This document shows positions 34,629-44,175 of a DNA stretch of 64,000 nucleotides, one piece after another. Positions within the stretch are counted from its first letter, which is position 1; each line of letters starts with the position of its first letter. The DNA comes from Chloroflexota bacterium. Lineage in GTDB: Bacteria > Chloroflexota > Anaerolineae > Anaerolineales > Anaerolineaceae. The notes beneath the pieces were generated by a model. That model searched no databases, was not told where the DNA came from, and worked only from the letters and a program-made list of their open reading frames with translations. The translations under genes were made by a program, and so were the position numbers. Location of the stretch: assembly GCA_004347695.1 (NCBI GenBank), contig SLTK01000007.1, positions 474,823 through 538,822 on the forward strand, given 5' to 3'.

Positions 34629-35252
34629 TCAATAAATGTCATGATTTACCAGGATATGTCCGGGTGTATAGATCGTAATTTCATCACCCGTGTCGTTGGA
34701 AAGCGCTTCCGACGGATGGCGCAGCAACAGCACCGCCACCCACAGGTCGCCAACTGCGCCGGATGCATTTACCACGCAAACAAGCACCAACGGGGCAATC
34801 CACGCCGCCGGGGCAATCGCCATCAGCGCCACGCCAACCAGGCTGATTACCACAAGCGGCGCCAGACCGATCACCAGAAAGGGGTCGCGCGGGATGAACC
34901 AGTCCGGGGCAGCAGCAAACGCATAAACGCCGCGGAAAGCAAAAATTGGACGGGCTTTGGCCAGCAGGATAAAACCCAGGCCATGAATAGCCTCGTGAAC
35001 CACAATGGTGACAAACATCAGCGCGAGCACAATGGCGATGGTCAGGATGCCGTTCGCCCCTTCCCATTTCAGAAGGAGGAAAGTGGTGGCTTCGTCTGGT
35101 CGCAAATAAACTGCGGCAGCCGTGAACAGCCAGCCAAACAGCACCAGCAAAAAGAAACCGGCAATGTTCATCTTGAGCAGCGTGCTGCGATCTTTCATGC
35201 TGAACCCGGCGCTGCGACGGTAATTTTCGGGAAGGGTCTGGACTGCGTTCAT
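34629..35252 (-). CDS. DUF3267 putative membrane metalloprotease
   Basis: A 207-residue membrane protein with about five helices. HEAIHGLGF near residue 86 is an HExxH-type zinc motif within a membrane segment, as in DUF3267 proteins related to site-2-type proteases. It starts one base after the stop of the PP2C gene (TAAaATG), so translation is coupled. Role unknown; it might cleave a membrane partner of the FHA-PP2C system, but that is inference. Confidence 0.82.
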   Translation of the reverse strand: MNAVQTLPENYRRSAGFSMKDRSTLLKMNIAGFFLLVLFGWLFTAAAVYLRPDEATTFLLLKWEGANGILTIAIVLALMFVTIVVHEAIHGLGFILLAKARPIFAFRGVYAFAAAPDWFIPRDPFLVIGLAPLVVISLVGVALMAIAPAAWIAPLVLVCVVNASGAVGDLWVAVLLLRHPSEALSNDTGDEITIYTPGHILVNHDIY

Positions 35253-35253
35253 T

Positions 35254-36381
35254 TTACGGCCGGCGGGTGTTGGTTGGCCAGGGCGTCAGCGTGGCAATGG
35301 ACGAAATTGGTGCAGTGGCGCTGGGTGTCAACGCGGCGGTTGGCAGCGGCAGGAAGGTACTGGTTGGAAATATGACCGGGTTGGGTTGAGTCACCCGGCT
35401 GGCGGGCAGTTCCAGGGTAACATGCACTGTAGAGGTTGGGACGGCGGTCGGCAACCGGGGTCTTTCCAGGAAGCCGCGCGCCCAAACTGCTGTGGCTAAA
35501 CCGACCAGAAGCATCACCACGACACCCGCCAACAGCCAGGCTGCCGGTGAGCGACGCTTACCCCTTGTGCTCTGCGGGATTTGAATGGTGATCAGGGTGA
35601 TATTGTCATGCCCGCCACGCAAGTTGGCCAGTTCCACCAGCCCGTTGGCAGCTTCCTGCAGGGGTTGCTGAGACAGCGCTTGCGCGATTTCTTCATCCGT
35701 CACCAGATCGGTCAGACCGTCAGAACACAAAAGCAGCAGGTCTCCGTCCTGTAACAGCATCCCCTGATTGGCGCGGGCATTGGCATCACCTTCATTGTCT
35801 GTAAGATGAAGGCGCAAGTCAGCCTCGGGCGGCTGCGGAGAACCCAGAAAGCGGCGAATGACATGCGTATTGGGATGACCTTCAGCTTGAGCCGGGGTGA
35901 GAACTCCCTTCTCGATCGCCTCCTGAATCCAGGTATGGTCCGTGGTCAATTGGCGAATCTCGCCGCTGCGCAACAAATAGATGCGCGAGTCGCCAACGTT
36001 TGCCAGGTACAGGCGACGGTCGATGATGAACGCGCAGGCGCAGGTAGCCCCCATGCCTTCTTGATGATGGTTATGCTGGGCTTGCTGGTAAATGGCCTGG
36101 CTGGCCGTCACAATGGCGCTTTGGAGCACATCCGTCGGCAGTAAGCGTTCCCCCTTTTCTGCCACCGTTGAACTGATCCGGTTGACCGCGATTTCAGCCG
36201 CCACTTCGCCTGCCCGGTGACCGCCGATTCCGTCACACAGCACCGCCAGCAAGGCCGGGGTGCGCCTGGCGTCCTCCAAACGGAAGGCGGTTACGCCATA
36301 GCGGTCCTCATTATTCTTGCCGCGCATACCTGGATGGGTCTGCGCCAGTACCGGGATATGAGAGCGATGTACGCGCCTCAT
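35254..36381 (-). CDS. PP2C-type Ser/Thr protein phosphatase with membrane tail
   Basis: A 375-residue protein. The phosphatase domain (~1-265) has GKNNEDRYG, LCDGIGGHRAGEVAA, VGDSRIYLL, SDGLTDLV and RGGHDNITLITIQ, all metal-binding Asp motifs of PP2C. A transmembrane helix follows (WLLAGVVVMLLVGLATAVW, near 285-303), then a Pro/Thr-rich extracellular tail of ~70 residues. It reverses Ser/Thr phosphorylation by eukaryote-like kinases. The start overlaps the stop of the FHA gene in ATGA. No kinase gene is in the window. Confidence 0.93.
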   Translation of the reverse strand: MRRVHRSHIPVLAQTHPGMRGKNNEDRYGVTAFRLEDARRTPALLAVLCDGIGGHRAGEVAAEIAVNRISSTVAEKGERLLPTDVLQSAIVTASQAIYQQAQHNHHQEGMGATCACAFIIDRRLYLANVGDSRIYLLRSGEIRQLTTDHTWIQEAIEKGVLTPAQAEGHPNTHVIRRFLGSPQPPEADLRLHLTDNEGDANARANQGMLLQDGDLLLLCSDGLTDLVTDEEIAQALSQQPLQEAANGLVELANLRGGHDNITLITIQIPQSTRGKRRSPAAWLLAGVVVMLLVGLATAVWARGFLERPRLPTAVPTSTVHVTLELPASRVTQPNPVIFPTSTFLPLPTAALTPSATAPISSIATLTPWPTNTRRP

Positions 36382-38351
36382 AGCGGCTCCTGCCGGTTAC
36401 TGATACGCGGCTGGCGCTCTTCAGGCGGATTTGCCAACTCGAAGCGGAAAGCAACCTTGCCAATCTGCACCAGATCACCGTGACGCAGCAGTACACCCTG
36501 TGCCGGGACCGGAGCATAATTAACCCAGGTGCCAGCCACCGAACCGGCGTCTTGGATCATGAAGCCGCCTTCGGATGTCTGTAAAATGCGCGCATGCAGT
36601 GGGCTGACGGTGGGTGAACTGATTTTGTAATGGACGACCTGTGCGTCGCTGCCAAGGCTTGTCTCGCGCCGTGAAAGTGGAATGGCGCTGGCCGGGTTGG
36701 ATGACGGCGAAAGGTGGCTTTTTGGAGTGGCGGATAAACCTCCCGTGTCCGGCACGCGCAGCAGCCAGGCAGGCGCTGAGGACAGGCTGCCGACGGCATA
36801 ACGCGGCCAGGTAGGCCGGTCAACAGGGGCGAAGGATGCAGCCGGTTTTCCGTTGTCCTTGCGCGGGCCGACCGGCTGAGTGAGCGGGTCTTCCCGCGCC
36901 CGGCGGCTGGCCGGGCTGTTTTGATGGGCGCGCCGGCCTACCAGACCCAATGCCAGTACCAACACCACCCCGGCAGCCAGGACGCCGCCAAAGATGAGCA
37001 GGTCATCACTGTTTAATATCGATTTGACCAGGTCAGGCTCGGCTGGTTCAACCGATATATCCACCGGCGTATCGATACTGCGGCGTACCAGCCCAAGATC
37101 GTCCTCGACTTCCACATTCAGCATATAGCGGCCGTCTGTCTGGTAATCTGTCAGGTCCCAGATAAAGGATTCGAACGGTTCCCGGGTATTTTCAACCGCC
37201 AGTTCGCCATTCACAAACAGACGGGTGGCTTTTAGCGGACGAGGGTGGCCGTCGCTAAATTCAACCACAATCTGAATAGCTGAGCTGGCGGGTTGTAATG
37301 TCGCTTCATCTGAATCGACCGCTTTTTCCCAAACGCGTTCGATTTTGGCCGGCGGGGAAAGGAAAATCGGGTTGGGCGGCAGCACGTTCACAAACACCGG
37401 GCGTGACTCCGAGGTCAATTGCAAGTCACCGCGCTGGATTTTCAGGTTGACGTCGTAGGAGCCGCCTGCGTCAATTTTGGAGTCATAGATTGCCCGGTAT
37501 CGGTAGCGGCGCGGATTCAAATAGCCGTCCAGGTCGGGCAGCGCTTCCTGACCGGTGTACAGAAAGAGCGACCCGCCACTCTGCACTGCCAGGTTTTCAA
37601 GCGGTGTGTAAAGTTCCGGTAATGAACTGGGCGCTGAAGCGGATCCCACCAGCCAGACGTATATTGGCGTGTCCTGCAGGAGCACCCGGTCTGCCAGGTT
37701 GGGCAGCGCTGCGAGCGAGGCAGCGCCTGGCAGCGGTGTGATGTAAAGGATCGCGCTTTTCATTTTCTGGTCTGTCCCAGGTTCGGCTGCCAGGTCCACG
37801 GCGCGGGTTAACGCGTTCAGGCTGGATTGTTCGGCTTGCAAATCGATATTGCCGAGGTCAAACAAAACCGCTTCCAACTCCTGCGGCGACTGGCTGCGGA
37901 TCAATTGCAGACCGGTATTGGTTGCCAGGCTGATCTGGTCGGGTGACCCGGCCGGCTGTGCCTGTGACCATTGCGCCAGGCGTTCGAGAATATTCGCCAG
38001 ACGCGTCACTCCGGCGTAGCGATTGCTCAACTCGGGCGAAAGGTTGAAGGCGATGGTCAATTGCACCCCCGGCTGGAGCAATTCCAGGCTGGTGGCCGGC
38101 AGAAGACCGTCGTCTTCCTGAATGGTAACATCGCCGGCTTGCAGGTCAGTCACAAACCCGCCTGACGGATCATAAACTTCGAACTCGACCCCCATGGTCG
38201 GAAAAGAATCGCTGTTGATCCCGGACAGCACCACCTTGCCGGTTGTGTCCTGCCCCGAAGCATGGGGAACAGGAATCATGACCCCCAGAATGATTGTGAT
38301 AAGAAATGTATACAGTAAACGGCTGGATGGCAGGCGCCGTATTTGCAGCAT
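36378..38351 (-). CDS. Membrane FHA-domain protein with VWA-like extracellular region
   Basis: A 657-residue protein. A signal peptide (LLYTFLITIILGVMIPVPHASG) is followed by an extracellular ~410-residue region with a VWA-like fold (LTIAFNLSPELSN... ILYITPLPG), though the MIDAS DxSxS motif is not intact. A transmembrane helix (GGVLAAGVVLVLALGLVG) is near 455. The C-terminal FHA domain (~550-645; TSLGSDAQVVHYKISS, SPLHARIL, GTWVNYAPV) should bind phosphothreonine in the cytoplasm. It is the first gene of the operon and links an outside sensor to Ser/Thr signalling. Confidence 0.85.
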   Translation of the reverse strand: MLQIRRLPSSRLLYTFLITIILGVMIPVPHASGQDTTGKVVLSGINSDSFPTMGVEFEVYDPSGGFVTDLQAGDVTIQEDDGLLPATSLELLQPGVQLTIAFNLSPELSNRYAGVTRLANILERLAQWSQAQPAGSPDQISLATNTGLQLIRSQSPQELEAVLFDLGNIDLQAEQSSLNALTRAVDLAAEPGTDQKMKSAILYITPLPGAASLAALPNLADRVLLQDTPIYVWLVGSASAPSSLPELYTPLENLAVQSGGSLFLYTGQEALPDLDGYLNPRRYRYRAIYDSKIDAGGSYDVNLKIQRGDLQLTSESRPVFVNVLPPNPIFLSPPAKIERVWEKAVDSDEATLQPASSAIQIVVEFSDGHPRPLKATRLFVNGELAVENTREPFESFIWDLTDYQTDGRYMLNVEVEDDLGLVRRSIDTPVDISVEPAEPDLVKSILNSDDLLIFGGVLAAGVVLVLALGLVGRRAHQNSPASRRAREDPLTQPVGPRKDNGKPAASFAPVDRPTWPRYAVGSLSSAPAWLLRVPDTGGLSATPKSHLSPSSNPASAIPLSRRETSLGSDAQVVHYKISSPTVSPLHARILQTSEGGFMIQDAGSVAGTWVNYAPVPAQGVLLRHGDLVQIGKVAFRFELANPPEERQPRISNRQEPL

Positions 38352-38400
38352 GGTATTGATTTTACCCTAACTGTTTACTACCGATGGTTGTATTCCGCGG

Positions 38401-38560
38401 GTGGTAAGGTATTTTGATCATCGTCACGAGCCTGCAGCGCAACTGTCATTGCGAAACCTCGGCGAGGTCGAAGCAAGCTATACCGACGGCACCTCCATCT
38501 ATTGCCACGAAAGGTCACCTTATACCACCAGAGCGGGTGGCTTCATTCCTCGCCCTGACA
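38401..38560. repeat. Remnant of a dispersed intergenic repeat
   Basis: Sequence such as GTCATTGCGAAACCTCGG, AGGTCGAAGCAAGC and ATTCCTCGCCCTGACAGGCT resembles the common bacterial repeat TCATTGCGA...GCAATC type, but no second full copy was found in this window. Confidence 0.35.
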
Positions 38561-38566
38561 GGCTAT

Positions 38567-40123
38567 TTATTCCCACTCGATAGTCGCCGGCGGTTTACTG
38601 GTGATGTCGTACACCACCCGATTTACACCCGCCACCTCATTTACGATTCTCCCGGCGATGCGCGCCAATAAGTCGTGCGGCAAGGGCGCCCAGGCTGCGG
38701 TCATAAAATCCTGCGTGGTCACTGCCCGCAGCGCGACGGCTTCCTGATACGTGCGCTGATCGCCCATAACGCCCACCGAGCGCACAGGCAGCAGCACCGC
38801 AAAGGCCTGCGAAATACCGTCAGGCTTATCCAGCGTGGAACGCCCAAGCAGCCCGGCAGCGACCAATTCACCGGTGAAAATGGCATCTGCTGCCCGCAGC
38901 CTCTCCAACCTTTCACGGGTGATCACGCCCAGGCAGCGCACAGCCAGCCCCGGCCCCGGGAAGGGCTGCCGCCAGACCATTTCAGAAGGTAACCCCAGCG
39001 CTTCGCCTACCGCCCGTACTTCATCTTTAAAGAGGTATCGCAGCGGTTCTACCAGTTCGAATGACAGATCCTGAGGCAGCCCGCCGACGTTGTGATGGGT
39101 CTTGATCCGCTGCGCTTTGCCGCGTTCCGGCGCAGCCGATTCGATTACATCCGGGTAAATGGTACCCTGCACCAGATACTTTGGCTCACCCAATAACCGC
39201 GCCTGCTGTTCAAAAATACGGATGAAAGTCTCGCCGATAATTTTGCGCTTTTGTTCGGGTTCTTCTACGTTATGGAGCGCATTGAGGAAGGTGTCCACTG
39301 CGTCCACAACCACCAGTTGAGCGCCTGGCAGAGCGGCAAAGGCGGCTTCGACCTGCGCCCGTTCGCCCTGGCGCAGCATGCCGGTATCGACAAACACGGT
39401 CGCCAGTTGCGTTCCAATCGCCCGCTGCACCAGCGCTGTCGCCACGCTTGAATCGACGCCGCCGCTGACCGCCGAGAGCACCCGCTGGCCGCCCACCTGC
39501 GCCTGAATCCGCTGGATGGCCTGGGTAATGATCGATTCCGGCGTCCAATCCGGCGTACAGCCGCAAATATCCAGAACAAAGCGGCGCAGCATCTCTTTGC
39601 CGCCCGGGGTGTGCTGCACTTCGGGATGAAATTGAACGCCATAGCGCCGGTGCGCCAGATCGCCAATGGCAGCTACCGGGCTGTTGGCGCTGCTCGCCAG
39701 GGTCTCGAAACCCGGCGGCGGTGACTCGATCCGGTCGCCATGGGACATCCAGACGTCCTGCGTCCCGGCAGAAATGAGTGGATTGTTTCGCGTCGCTTCG
39801 ATGGAAGCAAAACCATACTCGCGCTGATGAGCGGGCGCCACGCGCCCGCCTAAGGCGTGCGTCAACGCCTGCATGCCGTAGCAGATACCCAAAACCGGCT
39901 TGCCCGACTCCAATACATAGGCCGGCAGGAAGGGCGCTCCGTCATCATAAACCGAGTTCGGTCCACCGGAGAGAATGTAACCGGCCGGTTGGATAGCCAG
40001 GACTTTTTCTGCAGGGGCGTCCCAGGGGAATAACTCGCAATAGACCTGCACTTCGCGTACCCGCCGGGCAATGATTTGCGAGTACTGCGAGCCAAAATCA
40101 AGAATGGCGATGGAACCGGTCAT
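38567..40123 (-). CDS. guaA: GMP synthase (glutamine-hydrolysing)
   Basis: A 518-residue enzyme, the normal length for GuaA. The N-terminal class I glutamine amidotransferase starts [10 protein letters not shown], with nucleophile Cys in [15 protein letters not shown] and the His/Glu pair in FHPEVQHTP. The ATP-pyrophosphatase domain has [10 protein letters not shown] (near 228). The dimerisation domain ends in the conserved [14 protein letters not shown]. It converts XMP to GMP. Its start overlaps the stop of xpt by four bases, so the two purine genes form an operon. Confidence 0.97.
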   Translation of the reverse strand: MTGSIAILDFGSQYSQIIARRVREVQVYCELFPWDAPAEKVLAIQPAGYILSGGPNSVYDDGAPFLPAYVLESGKPVLGICYGMQALTHALGGRVAPAHQREYGFASIEATRNNPLISAGTQDVWMSHGDRIESPPPGFETLASSANSPVAAIGDLAHRRYGVQFHPEVQHTPGGKEMLRRFVLDICGCTPDWTPESIITQAIQRIQAQVGGQRVLSAVSGGVDSSVATALVQRAIGTQLATVFVDTGMLRQGERAQVEAAFAALPGAQLVVVDAVDTFLNALHNVEEPEQKRKIIGETFIRIFEQQARLLGEPKYLVQGTIYPDVIESAAPERGKAQRIKTHHNVGGLPQDLSFELVEPLRYLFKDEVRAVGEALGLPSEMVWRQPFPGPGLAVRCLGVITRERLERLRAADAIFTGELVAAGLLGRSTLDKPDGISQAFAVLLPVRSVGVMGDQRTYQEAVALRAVTTQDFMTAAWAPLPHDLLARIAGRIVNEVAGVNRVVYDITSKPPATIEWE

Positions 40124-40692
40124 GGGGCAAATACGATCTTACCTTCGACCATGGAAACGATACGCGCTAACGCTTCGATCTTGATGTTTAAAAAGCCCAG
40201 CGCGTCGCGTCCGCCTTCAAAGGTCTTTTCGATCAGCGCACCGACCCCAACCAGCGAGGCGCCGGCTGCTTCGGTCAAGCGAATCAGGCCCAAAATGGTT
40301 GCGCCCGACGCCAGGAAGTCGTCGATGATCAGGACTTTTTCACCGCGTCCCAGAAATTCCGGTGAGACAATTAATTCGACTGGACGCCCGCGGGTATGGG
40401 AGGGTGCCACCGTCAAGTAGACCGTGTCCGGCATGGTAATTGGCTTGCTCTTGCGCGCATAAACCACTGGCAGGCCCATGTGCAGTCCGGTCATGATCGC
40501 CGGTGCAATTCCCGAAATTTCAGCGGTCAAAATGCGGGTTGCGCCGCTGTTGGCAAACCGACGCGCCAGTTCTGCGCCGCAAGCGTCCATCAGCACAGCA
40601 TCCACCTGGTGGTTGATGAAATTATCGACCTTGAGAATCCCACCGCCAAGGTTTTTACCATCTTTCAAAATACGATCTTTGAGTGCCTGCAT
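40120..40692 (-). CDS. xpt: Xanthine phosphoribosyltransferase
   Basis: A 190-residue type I phosphoribosyltransferase. The PRPP motif is [13 protein letters not shown] near residue 125. The N-terminal stretch [26 protein letters not shown] is characteristic of Xpt. It makes XMP from xanthine and PRPP, which GuaA then turns into GMP; the two overlap in ATGA. AGGAG lies nine bases before the ATG. No purine riboswitch was recognised upstream on the minus strand. Confidence 0.95.
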   Translation of the reverse strand: MQALKDRILKDGKNLGGGILKVDNFINHQVDAVLMDACGAELARRFANSGATRILTAEISGIAPAIMTGLHMGLPVVYARKSKPITMPDTVYLTVAPSHTRGRPVELIVSPEFLGRGEKVLIIDDFLASGATILGLIRLTEAAGASLVGVGALIEKTFEGGRDALGFLNIKIEALARIVSMVEGKIVFAP

Positions 40693-40823
40693 CGCCTATC
40701 GCTCCTGATATTGAGGATTGTATAGACACAGATTGTATCGCGATTTGACCAGATGGCAGGGAACTTGACCGGGGTAATTTTGGCAAATTCTACTTGCAGA
40801 ATGTTGACGGATTTTATATAGAT

Positions 40824-40852
40824 TTAACAAAATTCTTACATTTTCATACTAT
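40824..40852 (+). promoter_or_regulatory. Promoter for the 65-residue protein gene
   Basis: TTAACA (40824-40829) and TACTAT (40847-40852) are 17 bases apart in an AT-rich stretch; an overlapping TATGAT (40850-40855) is also possible. The leader is about 36 bases. Confidence 0.45.
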
Positions 40853-40894
40853 GATTAATTTAACCGATGGTTCAATTGGTTGAAGGAGTAAGAC

Positions 40895-41092
40895 ATGGAC
40901 AATTTAATAAAACAACTCACCGATAAATTAGGGCTTCCCGAGGACACGGCTCGTAAAGCCGTGATTATCACTGCAGATTACATGAAAACGAAATTGCCCG
41001 AGCCGTTGTATACGGACCTTGAACTGGTGCTAAAGATGCCCGAAGTCCGGGAGGATGAGGTCAAGGAACTTGGCCTGTTTGGATTCCCGTAA
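40895..41092 (+). CDS. Conserved-looking small protein, 65 residues
   Basis: The frame has AAGGAG before its ATG and a promoter candidate upstream. The protein (DNLIKQLTDKLGLPEDTARK...) is mostly helical and charged, with a short terminal LFGFP. The start LIKQLTDKLGLPEDTARKAV resembles the first helices of DUF2267-like or small helical regulators, but no family is certain. A strong terminator lies 29 bases downstream. It is divergent from xpt. Confidence 0.7.
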   Translation: MDNLIKQLTDKLGLPEDTARKAVIITADYMKTKLPEPLYTDLELVLKMPEVREDEVKELGLFGFP

Positions 41093-41120
41093 TTTAACCT
41101 GGACCGGTTTGCACGAAAAA

Positions 41121-41157
41121 AAATCCAGGGCTGGCTACTTTCGCCAGCCCTGGATTT
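41121..41157. terminator. Bidirectional rho-independent terminator
   Basis: AAATCCAGGGCTGGC (41121-41135) and its perfect complement (41143-41157) form a 15-bp stem with a 7-base loop. On the minus strand the stem runs into eight T residues, ideal for ending the transcript of the small genes at 41162-41528. On the plus strand it follows the 65-residue protein gene. Confidence 0.9.
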
Positions 41158-41161
41158 GTAT

Positions 41162-41323
41162 TTAATACTCCTCTGCTTGCACCCGTTTCACGCCTGCAAG
41201 GCGCTCAAATAACGTCCGTTCATATTCCCTATGGCGCGGGTCACTCACAGTGCACGTCTTGCGGATGTAGGCAGGAAGCCCTACCCCATCAGGGATTATC
41301 TTATTTCTGCCTGAACGGGTCAT
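41162..41323 (-). CDS. Possible 53-residue protein overlapping the Cys-containing small gene
   Basis: An ATG at 41323 opens a 54-codon frame that ends five bases before the strong terminator. The product (MTRSGRNKIIPDGVGLP... ERLAGVKRVQAEEY) is basic then acidic and looks protein-like. It overlaps the end of the upstream small gene by 23 bases in another frame. No clear ribosome site is seen, so translation would be by coupling. No family is recognised, and it may be chance. Confidence 0.45.
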   Translation of the reverse strand: MTRSGRNKIIPDGVGLPAYIRKTCTVSDPRHREYERTLFERLAGVKRVQAEEY

Positions 41324-41528
41324 GCACGGGATTGGTGCCAGCCCATATGCAAGTCATGTTATTCCATTGGTTGCAATCCAGCCCGCGCGAGCAACGCTGC
41401 GACACCAACCTGGCCGGCTGGTCAGGCAGAAATTCCGCCGGGTAAACAAATTCACCATCCAACGAAACTTCACAGCCCGCATGGTCGCAAAATTGAACTT
41501 TGATCGTCTCCCAGTGTTTTTCTGCCAT
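41301..41528 (-). CDS. Small Cys-containing conserved-type protein, 75 residues
   Basis: A 75-residue protein with TTGGAG before its ATG. It holds cysteines at positions 14, 19, 46, 52 and 60 and motifs EFVYPAEFLPDQPARLVSQ and RGLDCNQWNNMTC. The spacing of CDHAGC and CSRGLDC suggests disulphides or metal binding. It is not assigned to any family with certainty. Transcription ends at the 41121-41157 terminator. Confidence 0.65.
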   Translation of the reverse strand: MAEKHWETIKVQFCDHAGCEVSLDGEFVYPAEFLPDQPARLVSQRCSRGLDCNQWNNMTCIWAGTNPVHDPFRQK

Positions 41529-41661
41529 TGTTTGTCTCCAAATATGACTAATGGAACCTTATTTGGATTATACGGTTTTTTCGACTTGCGAAAACAGGTA
41601 CATGCATCCTGTTTTGGGGTTACGAATCGCCTGTTTAATAATAACTCACTTCCGGTCTGGC

Positions 41662-42954
41662 CTAGCGGCGTACCAGGCGGAATACACTGCCTGTGCGGTG
41701 ATCCAGCAGATAAACCTCACCGTTCGCATCCTGCCCAAACGAACTGATGTTACCGGGAATCTCAAAGAGGCGCTCCGACAACCACTGGCCATTTGCATCC
41801 CGCAGCAGTCCCCAGATGAAGCCCGTGCAGTAGTCACCGACCAGGTAGATGCCGTAGAATTCAGGCAGCAGTTCGCCGCGATAAACATAGCCGCCGGTGA
41901 TCGAGCAGCCCAGTCCATGATCATACTCAAAAATTGGCTCGCTCAGGCTCGCGCCAGCGGGAGGACTCCCTTTGTATTCATGGGCGCCTTCACGATAATT
42001 CCACCCAAAATTCGCGCCTGCCGGGCTGCTCGCGGCCAGAAAATCGACTTCTTCATATTTGTTCTGGCCTACATCGGCAATATACAGGTCGCCGGTGATG
42101 CGATCGAAAGAGTAGCGCCAGGGGTTGCGCAGCCCAACTGCCCACACTTCCTGGCTGCCGCCGCCGTTGGCAAAAGGATTATCAGATGGAATGGTATAGG
42201 TGTCTTTGCCCCGCACATCGATGCGCAGCATTTTACCCAGCAACACATTGCTATTCTGACCGTTGCCGTTTGGATCGCCAGCCGAACCGCCATCGCCCAG
42301 TCCGATATAGAGCATGCCATCCGGACCAAATTCCAGGTCGCCGCCATTATGGTTGGCAAACGGCTGATCAACCTTGAACAATACTTGCTCTGAAGCCGGG
42401 TCGCCGTGGATGCCGTCAGCGGCGCGCTGGAAGCGGGAAATCGAAGTGTCGCCGCTTTTGTCGGTGTAATTCAGGTAGAAAATGCCGTTGGCGGCATAAT
42501 CCGGGTCGAGCGCAATGCCTAAGAGGCCTTGCTCGGAACCTTCGGCGCCAACGCGGCCCGTCAGGTCAAGAAAAGGCTCGTCACGGATTGCTCCATCCTC
42601 GACAATGCGGATAATGCCGCCCTGCTCCAGAACCAGCAACCGGCCTGAACCATCGTTCGGGTCGGCAAAGTCGGTCGGTTTGGTTAATCCGGCAACCACC
42701 AACTGCCAATCGAACAACCCGGGTTCCGGAAAAGCCGTGACATCGGACTGTTGAACAGGCTGAATGACCGTCGCCTGAGGTTCGGTCGCGGCTGCCTGCG
42801 TATCGGTAGGCGCCGCCGCAGGGGGCACGGCGCTTGGTTCCGATGTTGGGATCAATATGGCGGGAGTCGGTTCGGAGCGATTGGCCGTGCAGGCCGCGAG
42901 CAGGATCACCGCCAGGATCAACACAAGGGACGTGCGCATTCGGCTAGTGTTCAT
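41662..42954 (-). CDS. Lipoprotein PQQ-type sugar dehydrogenase (GSDH/HHIP family)
   Basis: From the ATG at 42954 (GGGAG before it) the protein has 430 residues; a longer frame to 43140 runs into the upstream gene. The lipobox ILLAAC puts the lipidated Cys at residue 22, followed by a Pro/Ala/Thr-rich linker. The rest is a six-bladed propeller of the glucose/sorbosone dehydrogenase family (GSEQGLLGIALDPDY, HNGGDLEFGPDG, YIGLGDGG, EVWAVGLRNPWRYSFD, GANFGWNYREG). Such enzymes oxidise aldose sugars with PQQ. It overlaps the DUF1232 gene by 11 bases. Confidence 0.9.
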   Translation of the reverse strand: MNTSRMRTSLVLILAVILLAACTANRSEPTPAILIPTSEPSAVPPAAAPTDTQAAATEPQATVIQPVQQSDVTAFPEPGLFDWQLVVAGLTKPTDFADPNDGSGRLLVLEQGGIIRIVEDGAIRDEPFLDLTGRVGAEGSEQGLLGIALDPDYAANGIFYLNYTDKSGDTSISRFQRAADGIHGDPASEQVLFKVDQPFANHNGGDLEFGPDGMLYIGLGDGGSAGDPNGNGQNSNVLLGKMLRIDVRGKDTYTIPSDNPFANGGGSQEVWAVGLRNPWRYSFDRITGDLYIADVGQNKYEEVDFLAASSPAGANFGWNYREGAHEYKGSPPAGASLSEPIFEYDHGLGCSITGGYVYRGELLPEFYGIYLVGDYCTGFIWGLLRDANGQWLSERLFEIPGNISSFGQDANGEVYLLDHRTGSVFRLVRR

Positions 42955-43363
42955 TTTTCTCCCTCTCATTGCCATTATTTGTTGAGGGTTGGGAACCATC
43001 GACTTCGCGAAAATCACCTTCAAGAATGTCTTCTTCATGATACACAGGCGAATCAGGCGGCGGGGGATTGCCCGCAGGAGGCGTGGGAGGCCGCAGCGCG
43101 CGCATGTGTTCAGCGACCACATGTTCAGGGCACAACTCAACGAACAGGCTCATACCGAGTCCAACCACGGCGGCGTCATCCAGCGGACCGATCACAATAT
43201 CCGGAATGACCAGGTATAAAAGCGTGCCAACCGGGAGCAATTTAAGCAATGGAAAGACGCGTTTATCTGCCATCAAGCGCATGATCAACTTGACGCGCAA
43301 TGCCAGTTCGCCGATCAATCCCCCGGAAGGAGCTTTAACGGGGTGATTATCCTGGGAGCTCAA
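42944..43363 (-). CDS. DUF1232 (YkvA-like) protein
   Basis: A 139-residue protein. Residues ~40-80 (LLPVGTLLYLVIPDIVIGPLDDAAVVGLGMSLFVELCP) are the DUF1232 core with a membrane-like hydrophobic stretch and the PDxIxGPLDD motif. The C-terminal ~50 residues are Pro- and Glu-rich and disordered. The function of the family is unknown. It ends in an overlap with the sugar dehydrogenase and starts 20 bases after the glycosyltransferase gene. Confidence 0.85.
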   Translation of the reverse strand: MSSQDNHPVKAPSGGLIGELALRVKLIMRLMADKRVFPLLKLLPVGTLLYLVIPDIVIGPLDDAAVVGLGMSLFVELCPEHVVAEHMRALRPPTPPAGNPPPPDSPVYHEEDILEGDFREVDGSQPSTNNGNEREKNEH

Positions 43364-43383
43364 AGTTCACCTCCTTTAGCTGG

Positions 43384-44175
43384 TTACTGCCGAAACAACC
43401 GGCGGCGGCGCCAGTTGATACAGGGTGCTGCCAGTTTGCGCACCCAGTGTTTGACCACGATGGGCGCCGCCCATGACCCGCCGTCGCGAAAATGCACACG
43501 CAGCATTTCCGGCCAGCAGCGGTCGTCCGCCGAAATGGTCTTTGCATTGGAGTGCAGCCGAAAATTGGCCCACAGGCGCGGGATATACACCACCGGCGCC
43601 TGGCGCGCCAGCCGCACCCACAGATCATAGTCCATGGCAAAAAAGAACGTGGGATCGAGCGGACCAACTTTGCGCCACAGGTCTGCGCGGAAAAATGCCG
43701 ATTGTTGCGGAACGTGGACATAACCGCGCCGCAAGCGGCCATAATCGGTCTGCGCTGCCGGAAAGCGGCCGATCACCCGGCTTTTCTCGTCGATATAGTT
43801 GGCGTCGCCGTACAACAGGCCGGCCTGCGGATGCTCCGCCAGGGCCGTTGCCGCTTCGCGCAATGCGCCGGGTTGATAGGTATCATCTGAATTGAGCCAG
43901 GCCAGAATTTCGCCCGTAGCGCGGGCAAATCCCTTGTTGATGGCGTCTGTTTGCCCGCGATCCTTTTCCGAGACCCACCAGGCCAGCCGGTCCGCATACC
44001 TGCGAATGATGTCCACGCTGCCGTCGGTTGAGCCGCCATCCACGATGATGTACTCGAGGTTGGGGTAATCCTGATCAAGAACAGAGTGAATGGTTTCCTC
44101 GATAAATGCAGCCTGGTTATAGGAAGGCGTTACAACCGTTATTTTGGGTAAAGTAATCCGATTCTCGATCATCAA
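43384..44175 (-). CDS. GT2 glycosyltransferase
   Basis: A 263-residue GT-A enzyme. [29 protein letters not shown] and [10 protein letters not shown] (the metal-binding DxD-type site) are clear, followed by the acceptor region [12 protein letters not shown]. It is paralogous to the gene at 45710 and lies on the other side of the GT39 gene. It likely adds a sugar to a surface glycan. Start overlaps the stop of the GT39 gene by four bases. Confidence 0.92.
   Translation of the reverse strand: MMIENRITLPKITVVTPSYNQAAFIEETIHSVLDQDYPNLEYIIVDGGSTDGSVDIIRRYADRLAWWVSEKDRGQTDAINKGFARATGEILAWLNSDDTYQPGALREAATALAEHPQAGLLYGDANYIDEKSRVIGRFPAAQTDYGRLRRGYVHVPQQSAFFRADLWRKVGPLDPTFFFAMDYDLWVRLARQAPVVYIPRLWANFRLHSNAKTISADDRCWPEMLRVHFRDGGSWAAPIVVKHWVRKLAAPCINWRRRRLFRQ

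Noticed and set aside
40693..40894. Purine riboswitch before xpt-guaA
   Set aside because: The conserved purine-aptamer stem and loop sequences were not found on the minus strand.
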